This document shows positions 18,701-26,843 of a stretch of 62,186 nucleotides of DNA, one piece after another; position 1 is the first letter of the stretch, and every line of letters starts with the position of its first letter. Both the position numbers and the translations under genes were made by a program. Origin of the DNA: Lentisphaerota bacterium (GTDB taxonomy: Bacteria > Verrucomicrobiota > Lentisphaeria > Victivallales > Victivallaceae); NCBI GenBank assembly GCA_024225035.1, contig JAAEMX010000008.1, forward strand, positions 1 to 62,186, read 5' to 3'. The notes under the pieces are model-generated. The model was not told where the DNA came from, ran no database searches, and saw only the letters and a list, made by a program, of their open reading frames with translations.

Positions 18701-18984
18701 CCGAGGAAGAATTAGAGGCTTTTCAGGATGAAATTGAAGATCGTTACGGTACGCTACCTGGTGAAGTAGAAGTTATGTTTGAAGTAATGCTTATTCGGAT
18801 TTTGGTGGCAAATCACGGATATACCTATATAGGGGTTCAAGAGGGGAAAGTATTTATTAAAGATTCGCGCCGTACTTACCGGAGGAATGGAATTATGCCT
18901 GTTGTTAATGCTAATAATCCTGCTCGTTATCGTTTGCGCAACCTTTTGGATATCGTAAGACTTATGCCTGATGAAAAGGCTTGA
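15748..18984 (+). CDS. mfd: Transcription-repair coupling factor
   Basis: Encodes about 1078 residues. The UvrB-like N-terminal module (E-F-S-R-R-G-G-I-I-D-I-Y-S) is followed by the RNA-polymerase-interaction domain (D-Y-A-V-H-L-I-H-G-I-G-M-F-K-G) and a RecG-like SF2 helicase with Walker A G-D-V-G-Y-G-K-T-E at about residue 571 and the D-E-E-Q-R-F-G-V box near 672. The TRG motif region (E-I-R-G-A-G-N-L-L-G-A-Q-Q-S-G-H) and C-terminal TRCF domain close it. Mfd removes stalled RNA polymerase and recruits UvrA. I chose ATG 15748; a GTG at 15718 in frame lacks a ribosome-binding site, though neither start has a strong one. Confidence 0.95.
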   Translation: MDWQKKIKNWLTSAEHFPNIVENVYEEALVPQVLRYTCSGHGPLLAILPMLTQADRLQADMAAWLEELDLPLRWLYLPETHDGQTFMPGNEAQRARALHRILSEDFDLIIGSAASLLSMVPAPEKVKASQLILRRGESISFNGLLEKLVELDYDDEFEVNVECEFSRRGGIIDIYSPAHNFPVRIEFWGDEVDSIRSFDPETQRSTGNIDEYMIIGRGGLGDEEEGVDLFAFVKDKYSSVLVIYQDACIEHLKKFSGEDEYERFQEILTGRKAEVMRFMEPGETVSGKTSPAECFPAASHLKKSLPVEAAEGGMELLRQLIAEQLKQWIDTGYDVFLLGNDSGAEGHITAWCEEHGVASDSVTVSTGKLPVGILFPSDKIVYLSERELFTANYFRKKSILPPAAREQRSMAEQEVAACADLDEGDYAVHLIHGIGMFKGIKEMELRGVKREVMVLEYRDNAQLYVPLYQASMVNRYIGAQATVKLHKLGDKRWLAAKAGTARAVRDFAAELLRFQAVRNASEGIAYPADDLEQRIFEDAFPFQDTPDQAKAVVEVKQDMCALRPMDRLLCGDVGYGKTEVAIRTAFKAVSAGYQVAILVPTTVLAQQHYYSFKERFAEYPYTIEMISRFRSRQQQSEIISNVESGGIDIIIGTHRLFQDDVHFKQLGLVVIDEEQRFGVKHKEKIKRFRTSVDVLTMSATPIPRTLYMAMAGARDLSTIMTAPGLRLPVKTIIAQYDDKFISEAIRNEVKRGGQVFFIHNRVKSINDMAEKLMKLMPEVKFGVGHGQMPEGDLELVMAEFLRGDIDVLMCTTIIESGLDIPNANTIIIERADRFGLAELYQLRGRVGRWSRQAYAYLLMPKSNIISSDARKRLSAIRRYTHLGAGFRLALRDLEIRGAGNLLGAQQSGHVNAVGFDLYCQLLRSEVSRMQGLPQKFLPEVDVNIDFLHFAHEAPEGMLAAGFPPDYVPSQRLRVDAYRRISAFTSEEELEAFQDEIEDRYGTLPGEVEVMFEVMLIRILVANHGYTYIGVQEGKVFIKDSRRTYRRNGIMPVVNANNPARYRLRNLLDIVRLMPDEKA

Positions 18985-19197
18985 GCCCCAGTAAAATTAA
19001 GTTGAAAAATATTACAATGTCTATCTAAGCCTTCAATTAATCTTTAAATTATGAAAATTTCTTTCAAAAAAATTGCATTATCCTTTGACTAGAAGCACAA
19101 ACAGGTTAATGTTATGGAGATATTGAGTTTAGATGATTAATATACATTTTTTACATTATTTACATCAAAAAGTTGAAAATTTAAAAAGGATTATAAA

Positions 19198-19494
19198 ATG
19201 ACAAAGCGTGATCTTGTTGTTAAGATTTCCAAAGAAGCTGGACTTATTCAAAATAACGTTGCTGTAGTTGTCCAGAAAACTCTTGATTACATAGCCGATG
19301 AGCTTGCCAAAGGCAACACTATTGAACTAAGAAACTTTGGTGTTTTTGAAGTAAAAGTTCGTAAGAGCCGTAAAGGACGTAATCCTAATCAACCGCAGAA
19401 TGAAGTTGTTATTCCTGAGCGCGCCGTTGTTAAATTCCGCGCCGGAAAAGAACTTAAAGAAGAAGTTGAAAAGCTTAACCCAAAAGACCTATAA
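19198..19494 (+). CDS. HU/IHF-family DNA-bending protein
   Basis: Encodes 98 residues with the family layout: two N-terminal helices (M-T-K-R-D-L-V-V-K-I-S), then the beta arm G-x-x-I-E-L-R-N-F-G-V-F-E-V-K, and R-K-G-R-N-P (DNA-intercalating Pro) and V-V-K-F-R-A-G-K-E-L-K. The arm and length are closer to IHF than to HU, but a specific subunit cannot be assigned. A good ribosome-binding site (AAAAGGA) precedes it. It is monocistronic, with a terminator immediately after. Confidence 0.93.
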   Translation: MTKRDLVVKISKEAGLIQNNVAVVVQKTLDYIADELAKGNTIELRNFGVFEVKVRKSRKGRNPNQPQNEVVIPERAVVKFRAGKELKEEVEKLNPKDL

Positions 19495-19532
19495 GTCTTT
19501 ATGTTTAAGCATTTGATTTAAGCTTATATATT

Positions 19533-19562
19533 GCGCCTAGCGTTTACGCCTGGCGCTTTTTT
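19533..19562 (+). terminator. Rho-independent terminator after the HU/IHF gene
   Basis: GCGCC-TA-GCG, loop TTTA, CGC-CT-GGCGC forms an interrupted hairpin followed directly by six T residues, ending 39 bases before hisS. Confidence 0.85.
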
Positions 19563-19600
19563 GCTTTATATCGCAGCCAGAAATACGAGGTAATTGAATT

Positions 19601-20857
19601 ATGGCTAAATTTTCTCCGCCGCCGGGAACCGCGGATATTTTCCCGGAAGAAACACCTTGGTGGCGTCGTTTGGAAGATACTGCCCGTAGAGTATTTCCGC
19701 TTTACGGATATGGTGAACTGCGTACTCCAGTTTTTGAGTACACCGAAGTTTTTACCAAAGGTATCGGTAATGAAACCGAAGTGGTCCAGAAGGAGATGTA
19801 TACCTTTGAGGATCGCGGCGGTCGTAGCCTGACCCTGCGTCCGGAGGGAACCGCTGGAGTCATGCGTGCCTTGCTCAATACCGACGTAATGAACGGTAAT
19901 GAAAAAAGGGTTTTTTATATTGGACCAATGTTCAGAGGTGAACGTCCTGCTGCAGGACGTCGGCGTCAGTTTCACCAGATTGGAGTGGAAAATGTCGGAC
20001 GAGTAGCACCTGAACTTGATGCTGAAAATATGGCGATGTTGATTCAGTATCTTGAAGAGCTCGATATTTCTGGAGCTAAACTACTGGTTAACACTCGCGG
20101 CGTTGCTGCTGACCGCAAGCCGGCTGAAGAAACGCTGCGGAAATATTTTGAACAGCATATTGGTGAAATGTGTGACGACTGTCAGGAGCGTGTCAGCCGT
20201 AATGTCTGGCGTATATTGGACTGTAAACAGAAAGCCTGTTGTGAAATTGTGGCAGGAGCTCCTGATTATGTTAGTCTTTATACTTCTGAATCAAGGGAGT
20301 ACTTTGACCGTGTATGCAAGATCCTTGATTCTTTTGGCGTTGACTTCGAAGTAGATCGACAATTAGTGCGTGGCCTTGATTACTACGCACATACAGTATA
20401 TGAAGTGATTCATCCCGGTCTTGGCGCTCAAAATGCTATAGCCGGAGGTGGTCGTTACGAACTTTTCCTGCCGCAGAATAAAAAACCGGTGCAAGGTGTT
20501 GGCTTTGCTGCCGGAATGGAACGTCTGCTGATGGTGCAGGAAGCACTTCAGGCTAAAGCCCCGGAAATAGGACCGGGACCAGTCTTCCTTGTAAGTATGG
20601 GAGACGAGGCCAGAATGTTTAATATGAAGCTCGCTAACGACTTACGCTGTGCTGGGATTGCCGTGTTGGCTGAAGTTGAGAATAAAAGCATGAAAGCACA
20701 AATGCGCGCCGCCAATCGCTTGAATTCAAGTTTTACAGTGATTTGTGGAGATGATGAACTTGCTAGAGGAATTATCGTCGGGCGTGAAATGAAAACTGGA
20801 GAACAGTGCGAATATACCCCGGCTGAATTGATGGAGTATCTTAAGAAGAGTAGATAA
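19601..20857 (+). CDS. hisS: Histidyl-tRNA synthetase
   Basis: Encodes 418 residues, typical length. Class II motifs are visible: the start P-P-G-T-A-D-I-F-P, motif 2 with F-R-G-E-R-P-A-A-G-R-R-R-Q-F-H-Q, and the histidine-specific L-V-R-G-L-D-Y-Y-A-H-T-V-Y-E and G-G-G-R-Y-E boxes. The C-terminal anticodon domain starts near residue 325. It opens the run hisS-adk-map-infA, 21 bases from adk. Confidence 0.97.
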   Translation: MAKFSPPPGTADIFPEETPWWRRLEDTARRVFPLYGYGELRTPVFEYTEVFTKGIGNETEVVQKEMYTFEDRGGRSLTLRPEGTAGVMRALLNTDVMNGNEKRVFYIGPMFRGERPAAGRRRQFHQIGVENVGRVAPELDAENMAMLIQYLEELDISGAKLLVNTRGVAADRKPAEETLRKYFEQHIGEMCDDCQERVSRNVWRILDCKQKACCEIVAGAPDYVSLYTSESREYFDRVCKILDSFGVDFEVDRQLVRGLDYYAHTVYEVIHPGLGAQNAIAGGGRYELFLPQNKKPVQGVGFAAGMERLLMVQEALQAKAPEIGPGPVFLVSMGDEARMFNMKLANDLRCAGIAVLAEVENKSMKAQMRAANRLNSSFTVICGDDELARGIIVGREMKTGEQCEYTPAELMEYLKKSR

Positions 20858-20878
20858 ATCAAATATGCGAGGGAAATC

Positions 20879-21529
20879 ATGATTAACAAGAAAAACCTTA
20901 TATTTCTTGGAGCACCTGGAGCAGGAAAAGGCACTTTTTCAGCATTGCTTTTAGAAAAATACCCACTGGTACATATCTCTACTGGTGATATTCTTCGAAG
21001 CGAAATCAAGAACGGTACAGAATTGGGCAAACAAGCCGCAGCTCTGATGGAGAAAGGCGAACTTGTGCCTGACAACATCGTTGCCGGAATGGTCAGAGAC
21101 CGACTGGCTAAAGACGACTGCGATAAAGGCTTTATTCTAGACGGATTCCCGCGTACGGTAAATCAGGCAGACCTGCTTGAGCAGGCACTGCAGGATATCG
21201 GGCGCTCGCTTGATAGTGTTGTTTTCTTTGATGTTGAGGATGAACTGATTCTGAAACGTCTTACTGCTCGTATTTCCTGTAAAGACTGTGGAGAGATTTT
21301 TAATCGCATTTTCCACCCGCCAAAATCTGAAAATGAATGTGATAAGTGTGGTGGAGGGCTGTTCCAACGTCCTGATGACTCTCTGGAAACGGCTAAGGAA
21401 AGGTTACGTGTTTTTTACGATAACACTCGACCTCTAATAGATTATTACGCTGGGAAGGGACTGCTTCTGGCCATTACTGAAACTCAGAAGGAGCTGGTTT
21501 TCCAGGAATTGGAAAAGGAATTGGCCTAA
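20879..21529 (+). CDS. adk: Adenylate kinase, zinc-LID type
   Basis: Encodes 216 residues catalysing ATP + AMP = 2 ADP. The P-loop is G-A-P-G-A-G-K-G-T near residue 12; the AMP site contains S-T-G-D-I-L-R and D-G-F-P-R-T. The LID domain carries four cysteines (C-K-D-C ... C-D-K-C), the structural zinc site found in Gram-positive and some Gram-negative enzymes. Its stop overlaps the start of map (TAATG). Confidence 0.97.
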   Translation: MINKKNLIFLGAPGAGKGTFSALLLEKYPLVHISTGDILRSEIKNGTELGKQAAALMEKGELVPDNIVAGMVRDRLAKDDCDKGFILDGFPRTVNQADLLEQALQDIGRSLDSVVFFDVEDELILKRLTARISCKDCGEIFNRIFHPPKSENECDKCGGGLFQRPDDSLETAKERLRVFYDNTRPLIDYYAGKGLLLAITETQKELVFQELEKELA

Positions 21530-22299
21530 TGTTTGCCAAAAAAGATTACGTTATTCATACTGAAGAAGAAATTCCGCGTATTCGTTACGCGGCTCAAACA
21601 ACCGCATACGTTCGCGACCAGCTTAAACAGCTGGCGCGAGCCGGAATGTCGACTTTTGAACTCGACCAACTGGCGGGAAAACTAATTGCTGATACCGGTG
21701 GTAACAGCGCTTTTCTGGGATACCGAGGGTTCCCCGGAAATGTTTGTATTTCTGTCAATGACGAAGTTGTTCATGGGATTGGACGTCCTGATCGTATTCT
21801 TGATGAAAATGATATTGTCAGTATTGATATTGGTGTCGAAATAGATGGCGGTATCGGAGATACAGCTGTCACTTTCCCACTTAAAGAAAATATTGACAAA
21901 GACACCGAGCGGCTTTTGAAGTTTACCGAAAAATCTCTTATGACTGGGATTACAAAAGCTGTTAAAGGTAATTTTATTCGGGATATCAGTGCGGCTGTTG
22001 AAAAAGTTGCGAAAAAAGCTGACCTTAGCGTTGTTCGCGAATATGTCGGACATGGCTGCGGTATTCAGCTGCACGAACCCCCTGAAGTTCCCAATTTTGT
22101 CTGCAGCTATCGCGGTCCCAGACTGCGTCCAGGCATGATTCTTGCGATTGAGCCAATGCTCAATTTGGGAACTTATAAAGTATTCACTGAGTCTGACCAC
22201 TGGACAGTGCGGACTCTTGATGGTAGATTGTCTGCTCACTTCGAGCATATGGTACTTATAACTGATAACGAACCGGAGATTCTAACGTGGGCACAATAA
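21529..22299 (+). CDS. map: Type I methionine aminopeptidase
   Basis: Encodes 256 residues. The five metal ligands are in recognisable blocks: V-S-I-D-I-G-V (Asp), G-D-T-A-V-T-F (Asp), [12 protein letters not shown] (His), A-I-E-P-M-L (Glu) and H-F-E-H-M-V (Glu). It removes the initiator methionine from nascent proteins. It overlaps adk by 1 base upstream, and its last 13 bases contain the start of infA, so the three genes are tightly coupled. Confidence 0.96.
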   Translation: MFAKKDYVIHTEEEIPRIRYAAQTTAYVRDQLKQLARAGMSTFELDQLAGKLIADTGGNSAFLGYRGFPGNVCISVNDEVVHGIGRPDRILDENDIVSIDIGVEIDGGIGDTAVTFPLKENIDKDTERLLKFTEKSLMTGITKAVKGNFIRDISAAVEKVAKKADLSVVREYVGHGCGIQLHEPPEVPNFVCSYRGPRLRPGMILAIEPMLNLGTYKVFTESDHWTVRTLDGRLSAHFEHMVLITDNEPEILTWAQ

Positions 22300-22577
22300 G
22301 AAAAAAAGCCAAAAACGACAACAAAACAGCAGAAAATAAAGCCACAAACAATGGCGGTTCATCTAAAAACGAAGCTATAAAACTAGAAGGCGTTGTTAAA
22401 GAACTTCTTCCTAACACAATGTTTATAGTGGAATTGGAAAACGGACACAAGGTAACTGCTCACATTAGCGGTAAAATGCGCCTCAACTTTATCCGTATCC
22501 TGCCTGGCGACTCAGTTGTATTGGAAATGTCTCCTTACGACTTGGAAAAAGGCAGAATTGTTTTCCGTAAAAAATAA
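22287..22577 (+). CDS. infA: Translation initiation factor IF-1 with N-terminal extension
   Basis: The last 70 or so residues are the IF-1 OB fold ([33 protein letters not shown]). About 25 additional Lys/Asn-rich residues precede it, from a GTG at 22287 inside map. Without them the first Met codons would fall inside the OB fold, so the extension or an unseen non-ATG start must be used. IF-1 closes the ribosomal A-site during initiation. The map-infA order is also found in many bacterial ribosomal operons. Confidence 0.93.
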   Translation: MGTIRKKAKNDNKTAENKATNNGGSSKNEAIKLEGVVKELLPNTMFIVELENGHKVTAHISGKMRLNFIRILPGDSVVLEMSPYDLEKGRIVFRKK

Positions 22578-22689
22578 TGCATGCTGATCTAGTCTGATTT
22601 TCCAATTTGAGAAATTCGGGCTGCATTTGTGTACATAAATTAGCATTGATTTTTTAACTGATGTATTCTGTTGTAAAGCGAGGTATAGG

Positions 22690-23523
22690 TTGAATATTAC
22701 TGTTTTAGCTGATAATACAGCAGGAATGGGTAATCTACGGGGTGAATTGGGATTTTCGGCGATTATTGAGACCGAAAATCGAAACTTTTTGTTTGATACG
22801 GGACTAGGCAGTTTATTCGCCAGAAATGCAAGGCGGCTTGGAATTGAGTTGTTTGGTGTGGACTGCATTATCCTGAGTCATGGACACTATGACCATTCAA
22901 ATGGGATAAGGAGGGCTTTACGCGAATGTGTTAACGCCAGTCTGGTGCTGCATCGCGAAGCTTTTGCGCAAAAATTTTCGAATTCAACTGGCGTATTGCG
23001 TTACATCGGACTTGACAGTAAAACTCGACGTGCTATTGCCGAGGCAAATGAAAACGGTAGAGTTGTCTGGTATGAAAAGACGGCTTTAGCTTATGGTGGT
23101 GCTTTTATTTTCAACACAGACGGCAGAAAGGAATTGCCGCCAAACTGGAATTTTTTCACTGAAGATTGTTGTGGAAATGATCAGCCTGATTGTTTTGTCG
23201 ATGAAATATCATTGTTGCTTGAAGGCACAAAAGGTAATTTTCTGATTGTTGGGTGCTCACATTGCGGTTTGCCTAAAATTGTTGAGAAGGCAGAAACACT
23301 AAGTGATAAACCGGTAACTCATATTCTTGGAGGTAGTCACCTTTATAAAGCTACTGATGAAGAAATAGAGAATACGGCAAAGTTTTTCAGAAGCCGTCCC
23401 GACTGTGAACTCTATCTGGGACATTGTACTGGAATAAATGGCTTTGCCAAGTTATATCATGCGTTAGATGGCAAAAATATTTATCCTATACATACCGGAT
23501 GGAGTAAAAAGTTCGTCTTATAG
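22690..23523 (+). CDS. Metallo-beta-lactamase-fold hydrolase (COG1237-like)
   Basis: Encodes 277 residues from a TTG start with a GAGG ribosome-binding site 7 bases before it. The metal-binding S-H-G-H-Y-D-H-S-N-G motif is near residue 64, followed by G-C-S-H-C-G and G-G-S-H-L, and the end Y-P-I-H-T-G. This pattern matches the COG1237 branch, which contains dihydropterin phosphate synthase-like enzymes of archaeal methanopterin synthesis. In bacteria the substrate is unknown, so I assign only the fold. It is a monocistronic gene ended by a strong hairpin. Confidence 0.88.
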   Translation: MNITVLADNTAGMGNLRGELGFSAIIETENRNFLFDTGLGSLFARNARRLGIELFGVDCIILSHGHYDHSNGIRRALRECVNASLVLHREAFAQKFSNSTGVLRYIGLDSKTRRAIAEANENGRVVWYEKTALAYGGAFIFNTDGRKELPPNWNFFTEDCCGNDQPDCFVDEISLLLEGTKGNFLIVGCSHCGLPKIVEKAETLSDKPVTHILGGSHLYKATDEEIENTAKFFRSRPDCELYLGHCTGINGFAKLYHALDGKNIYPIHTGWSKKFVL

Positions 23524-23613
23524 AGTTTCAAGTTTACGGCAGTTTTAAAGCTGCTTTTTTCATTGCTGACTTTTGTCTTAATAAATTCAGTTATAAAGCA
23601 TATTGATTTAAAT

Positions 23614-23652
23614 AAAAAATGCCGCTCTTCTTCAAGGGCGGCATTTTTTTAT
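23614..23652. terminator. Bidirectional terminator
   Basis: ATGCCGC (23619-23625) pairs with GCGGCAT (23638-23644), flanked on both sides by A and T runs, so it can stop transcripts of the plus-strand MBL gene and of the minus-strand secreted protein. Confidence 0.85.
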
Positions 23653-23674
23653 AAATAGAGTTTGTTTAACTTTA

Positions 23675-26389
23675 TTACTTTTTAAGGAAAGTGGGGCTTT
23701 TGTAATAATTAATAATTTTCTGAGCAAGCCATCCGCCGTCATCTGTTGGGAAAGTGCCTACGCTTGTGGTTTGTCCACCTCCCCATAGGATAGAAAAGAC
23801 TTTGCTTTCTCGTGCTTTTTCCAAGTTTCCTATAGTCCAGTCTTGATCATTTCGGGTAAGGTATTCCTGGGCTGTCCCGCTAAAGTTGTATGCACCTTGC
23901 TGCAGTACTAAATTCAAGAAATAACTTTTGACATTACTAAGATCAGACTTCAGGTTACTGCTTCCAAAGAAATAATCGGGCTCTGTTGATCCGTGATTGT
24001 CTCTTGTATCAATTTCACCTACAGTCTGAAGGTGACCGCCGGGTATTTGCCATAACATAACAGGAGAATTTCCCAGTTGAGTACTAATGCCATTTACGTA
24101 GATGAGATAATTATCTAAATCTCTCTGGTTCCACAGATAGCCAATTCCATATGCCGCAGTTGCATCCATTTCGTATTTGTCAAAAACAACAAAATCAGGT
24201 TTGTAAGTGCCGTTGTAAACGCCAAGCGCATTCCACAGGTCCGCGACAGGGGCAGAATAGTTATTTACTATTTCTGTGGTTGACATGTCATTGTGTACAA
24301 AGTTGGAAGAGTTTCCACTCCATACATTAGATTGCCAGCCGAAAGTAATATTAGGAGCATAGGTTTTTATAACCCAGTTTGTTGCTTCTATCCAGCCTTT
24401 GAAACTGTTGCCAAAGCTTGGTGTATCAATTGAGCTGGTGTCGGGAGCATTGGCGAGAATTTCACTTGCCTGTTCTTCCCAGCCTGATTTTATATCCCAG
24501 TCACTGTAAACACCTTGATCTTTCAGGTCTTCAATATTTTCAATTAATTCAAGAGGCGATTTACTGTTAACTACTACAGGATCTCCGTAACTTCTTGTAA
24601 TTGTCCAGTTATGCTGGGTTGCCATAAACCAGATAGCTCTCTGCAGAGCATTTTTGACATCAATGTTATAACTGTTAAGAGGTCCTGTGCCGTCAGCTGT
24701 CCAGAGTTTCTGCTGCTGCACCATCCCAAGAAGGTCGGCGTTTAATACTATTGAGCCGGGGTATGGATTGTCCGTGGTGTTGTATGACTGAAGCAGACCT
24801 GAAACCAGCATCAGGTTAATGAAATGTTTTGTCAGATAATCTGAATATTCTCCAGTATTTTCCAAGTCTTTGAAATTAGTACCTCCACTCATTTCAGCTG
24901 TGTATACTACCATCACTGGTTTTACGTTTGCATTGAAATTTGTGCTGAGCAGGTTGGCCTGTTTAACTGTATTTTTAGTATAAACAGGATAGACAATTCT
25001 ACCAGGATCGCCGTTGCCTCCATCACCGGCATACTTGAAAATGGCATCCACCGGTCTGCCTTCAAAAGTAGATGTCTGACTATAGTTGCTGTCAGTAACT
25101 GCTCCCATAGCTATATATGCGGGCCAGCCTGGCACTAAAGATGTTATTTTGTTTCCGGCAAAGCTTGCAGTAAAGTTGTTGTCTTCCTGTTCCTGTATGC
25201 TTACGGTCTGAGAGTTAACCGTATATTGCATATCTGAAACTATCACAGGTAATGCTGTTAATGTATAGTCTCCGGAGTACAGGTAATATGGGGTTTCATT
25301 CTTACCATTGACTACATTGCTGATTTTAACTGTTTGCATTGAGCTGTCTTTAGGAGTGAATGACAGTGTGGTTGACTCTCCTTCAGGAAGACCGCTTACT
25401 GTTACATAAACCGCATTCTGCTTTACAGGTTCTGTATTTGCTGAAATGCTTACACTATAGCTAGAAGTGGAGTCGCTTACACTTACTGTATCAGGAGTAA
25501 AAGTGAAATTATATTGCATTTGTCCAGAATATACTGGAATTGCAGAAAACGCGTAGCTGTGACCGCTTTTGACATTGCTAAGTTTTGCCTGACTGTCCCA
25601 TGGAACTTCTACTGTGGTTTCACTGTTGTCAGCCAGGTCCTTTACTGTTACATTGAGGTTTTTAGTTATGCCATCAGGAGCAGAAATTGGTAATGTAAAG
25701 GTTATAGTTTTAAGGTTTTTGGTGTAATTAAGTTCAACATTTGCTGTTGCTTGTGATTTATTAAGAGTGATTTCAGCAGGGGATACAGATATAACTTCAC
25801 TCTGGTCATTCACTTTAACTGATGCTGATACAGAGTAAGTGCCATATTGCAGGCTTACGTTGTTGCCTTCTGACCATTTTACCGTCTTTTCTGAACCTTC
25901 AGAGCCTTGAGGAGTAAATTTAATTTCAGCATTTTCAGGTATTGTTAGGCTGCTGCTTGACTGCGCTAAATTAACTGTTCCCTGTTCAATACTGTCACCT
26001 GTTCTGATATTACTTATGGTATAGTCTTCAGCAGATGATGAAAAAGAAAGTGTCACAGTTTTGCCAGCTGTAAGAATATAATCGGAATCTTCAGGCCACC
26101 ACTGTTTTACATTTACTGAAACTGTTTGGCCTGTTTGTGAAAAGGACAGTTTGCCGTCAAGCCCCCATACACTGTTTACTGTTATTCCGCTGGTTAAATC
26201 AAATTTTAGTGCTTGTTTTCCAAGGTTCACGTCTTGATCAGAGCTAAAGGTAATTGATCCTGTCCAGCCAGTTACAATTTTTTCAACATTAATTTCTGCA
26301 TTTGCAGAAAAAGATACTAACCCAAGTGTGATTATGACTAATAAAAACGTTTTATTGCCGAAGTAATTCTTAATTTTATCAGGAATCAT
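23675..26389 (-). CDS. Large secreted CBM2-like protein with putative glycoside hydrolase barrel
   Basis: Encodes 904 residues. A signal peptide (residues 1-31, cleavage near S-A-N-A) is followed by a CBM2-like cellulose-binding module (about 32-130; F-D-L-T-S-G-I-T-V-N-S-V-W spacing). Three or four Ser/Thr-rich beta-sandwich repeats follow to about 400. The C-terminal 470 residues look like a TIM barrel: P-V-M-V-V-Y-T-A-E-M-S-G, I-T-F-G-W-Q-S-N-V-W-S-G, D-F-V-V-F-D-K-Y-E-M-D, V-M-L-W-Q-I-P-G-G-H. Acidic residues on these strands suggest a retaining hydrolase, but I recognise no CAZy family. It is likely exported for polysaccharide attack. Confidence 0.6.
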   Translation of the reverse strand: MIPDKIKNYFGNKTFLLVIITLGLVSFSANAEINVEKIVTGWTGSITFSSDQDVNLGKQALKFDLTSGITVNSVWGLDGKLSFSQTGQTVSVNVKQWWPEDSDYILTAGKTVTLSFSSSAEDYTISNIRTGDSIEQGTVNLAQSSSSLTIPENAEIKFTPQGSEGSEKTVKWSEGNNVSLQYGTYSVSASVKVNDQSEVISVSPAEITLNKSQATANVELNYTKNLKTITFTLPISAPDGITKNLNVTVKDLADNSETTVEVPWDSQAKLSNVKSGHSYAFSAIPVYSGQMQYNFTFTPDTVSVSDSTSSYSVSISANTEPVKQNAVYVTVSGLPEGESTTLSFTPKDSSMQTVKISNVVNGKNETPYYLYSGDYTLTALPVIVSDMQYTVNSQTVSIQEQEDNNFTASFAGNKITSLVPGWPAYIAMGAVTDSNYSQTSTFEGRPVDAIFKYAGDGGNGDPGRIVYPVYTKNTVKQANLLSTNFNANVKPVMVVYTAEMSGGTNFKDLENTGEYSDYLTKHFINLMLVSGLLQSYNTTDNPYPGSIVLNADLLGMVQQQKLWTADGTGPLNSYNIDVKNALQRAIWFMATQHNWTITRSYGDPVVVNSKSPLELIENIEDLKDQGVYSDWDIKSGWEEQASEILANAPDTSSIDTPSFGNSFKGWIEATNWVIKTYAPNITFGWQSNVWSGNSSNFVHNDMSTTEIVNNYSAPVADLWNALGVYNGTYKPDFVVFDKYEMDATAAYGIGYLWNQRDLDNYLIYVNGISTQLGNSPVMLWQIPGGHLQTVGEIDTRDNHGSTEPDYFFGSSNLKSDLSNVKSYFLNLVLQQGAYNFSGTAQEYLTRNDQDWTIGNLEKARESKVFSILWGGGQTTSVGTFPTDDGGWLAQKIINYYKSPTFLKK

Positions 26390-26526
26390 ATAATCCTCCT
26401 TTTTTGTTTATTAGATAACTAAATTTTATTAAAACAGTGAAGTCATATAAAGTAACTAAACCGCTATAGTAATATTAGACTAATATAAATTAATTATGTT
26501 CTAGTGAAATGTACTTTTTATTATTT

Positions 26527-26654
26527 TTGTCAATCAAGGGCTGGCAATATTTTGTTTTAAGCACTTTGGTTCCCCCCCATGGATTGAGAAAAAAGTGCTT
26601 GAGCTTGTTAAGGACGATAAGAGCGTTACTTTTCTGCCGGGCAGCAAATCTTAA
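26527..26654 (+). pseudogene. Possible decayed C-terminal coding fragment
   Basis: Within the otherwise gene-free 26390-26843, two plus-strand frames join at a C7 tract (26572-26578). The first reads I-K-G-W-Q-Y-F-V-L and the second W-I-E-K-K-V-L-E-L-V-K-D-D-K-S-V-T-F-L-P-G-S then stop. The second peptide looks natural (amphipathic helix plus strand), as in regulator C-termini. A 9-bp inverted repeat (AAGCACTTT/AAAGTGCTT, 26559-26567 and 26592-26600) spans the same tract, so an RNA hairpin is the alternative explanation. The remaining flanks show nothing. Confidence 0.2.
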
Positions 26655-26843
26655 ATGAAGTTTTTCCTGTGATGCATGCAATTCAAAATATTTGTACATA
26701 CACTAGATAGTAGAAAGGAGAGAGCTGGAGAGGGACAAATTAAGGCCTTTCATAAGGCTTCCTTCTCGCAAAAATACAGCTTTTATATATTTGAAATGAT
26801 TGCTTCACTGGAATATACTGAGACGGCATAATGACCTGAAGGT

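Noticed and set aside
26490..26699. 69-aa minus-strand frame as a gene
   Set aside because: No ribosome-binding site and no recognisable domain; the opposite strand reads more like a protein relic.
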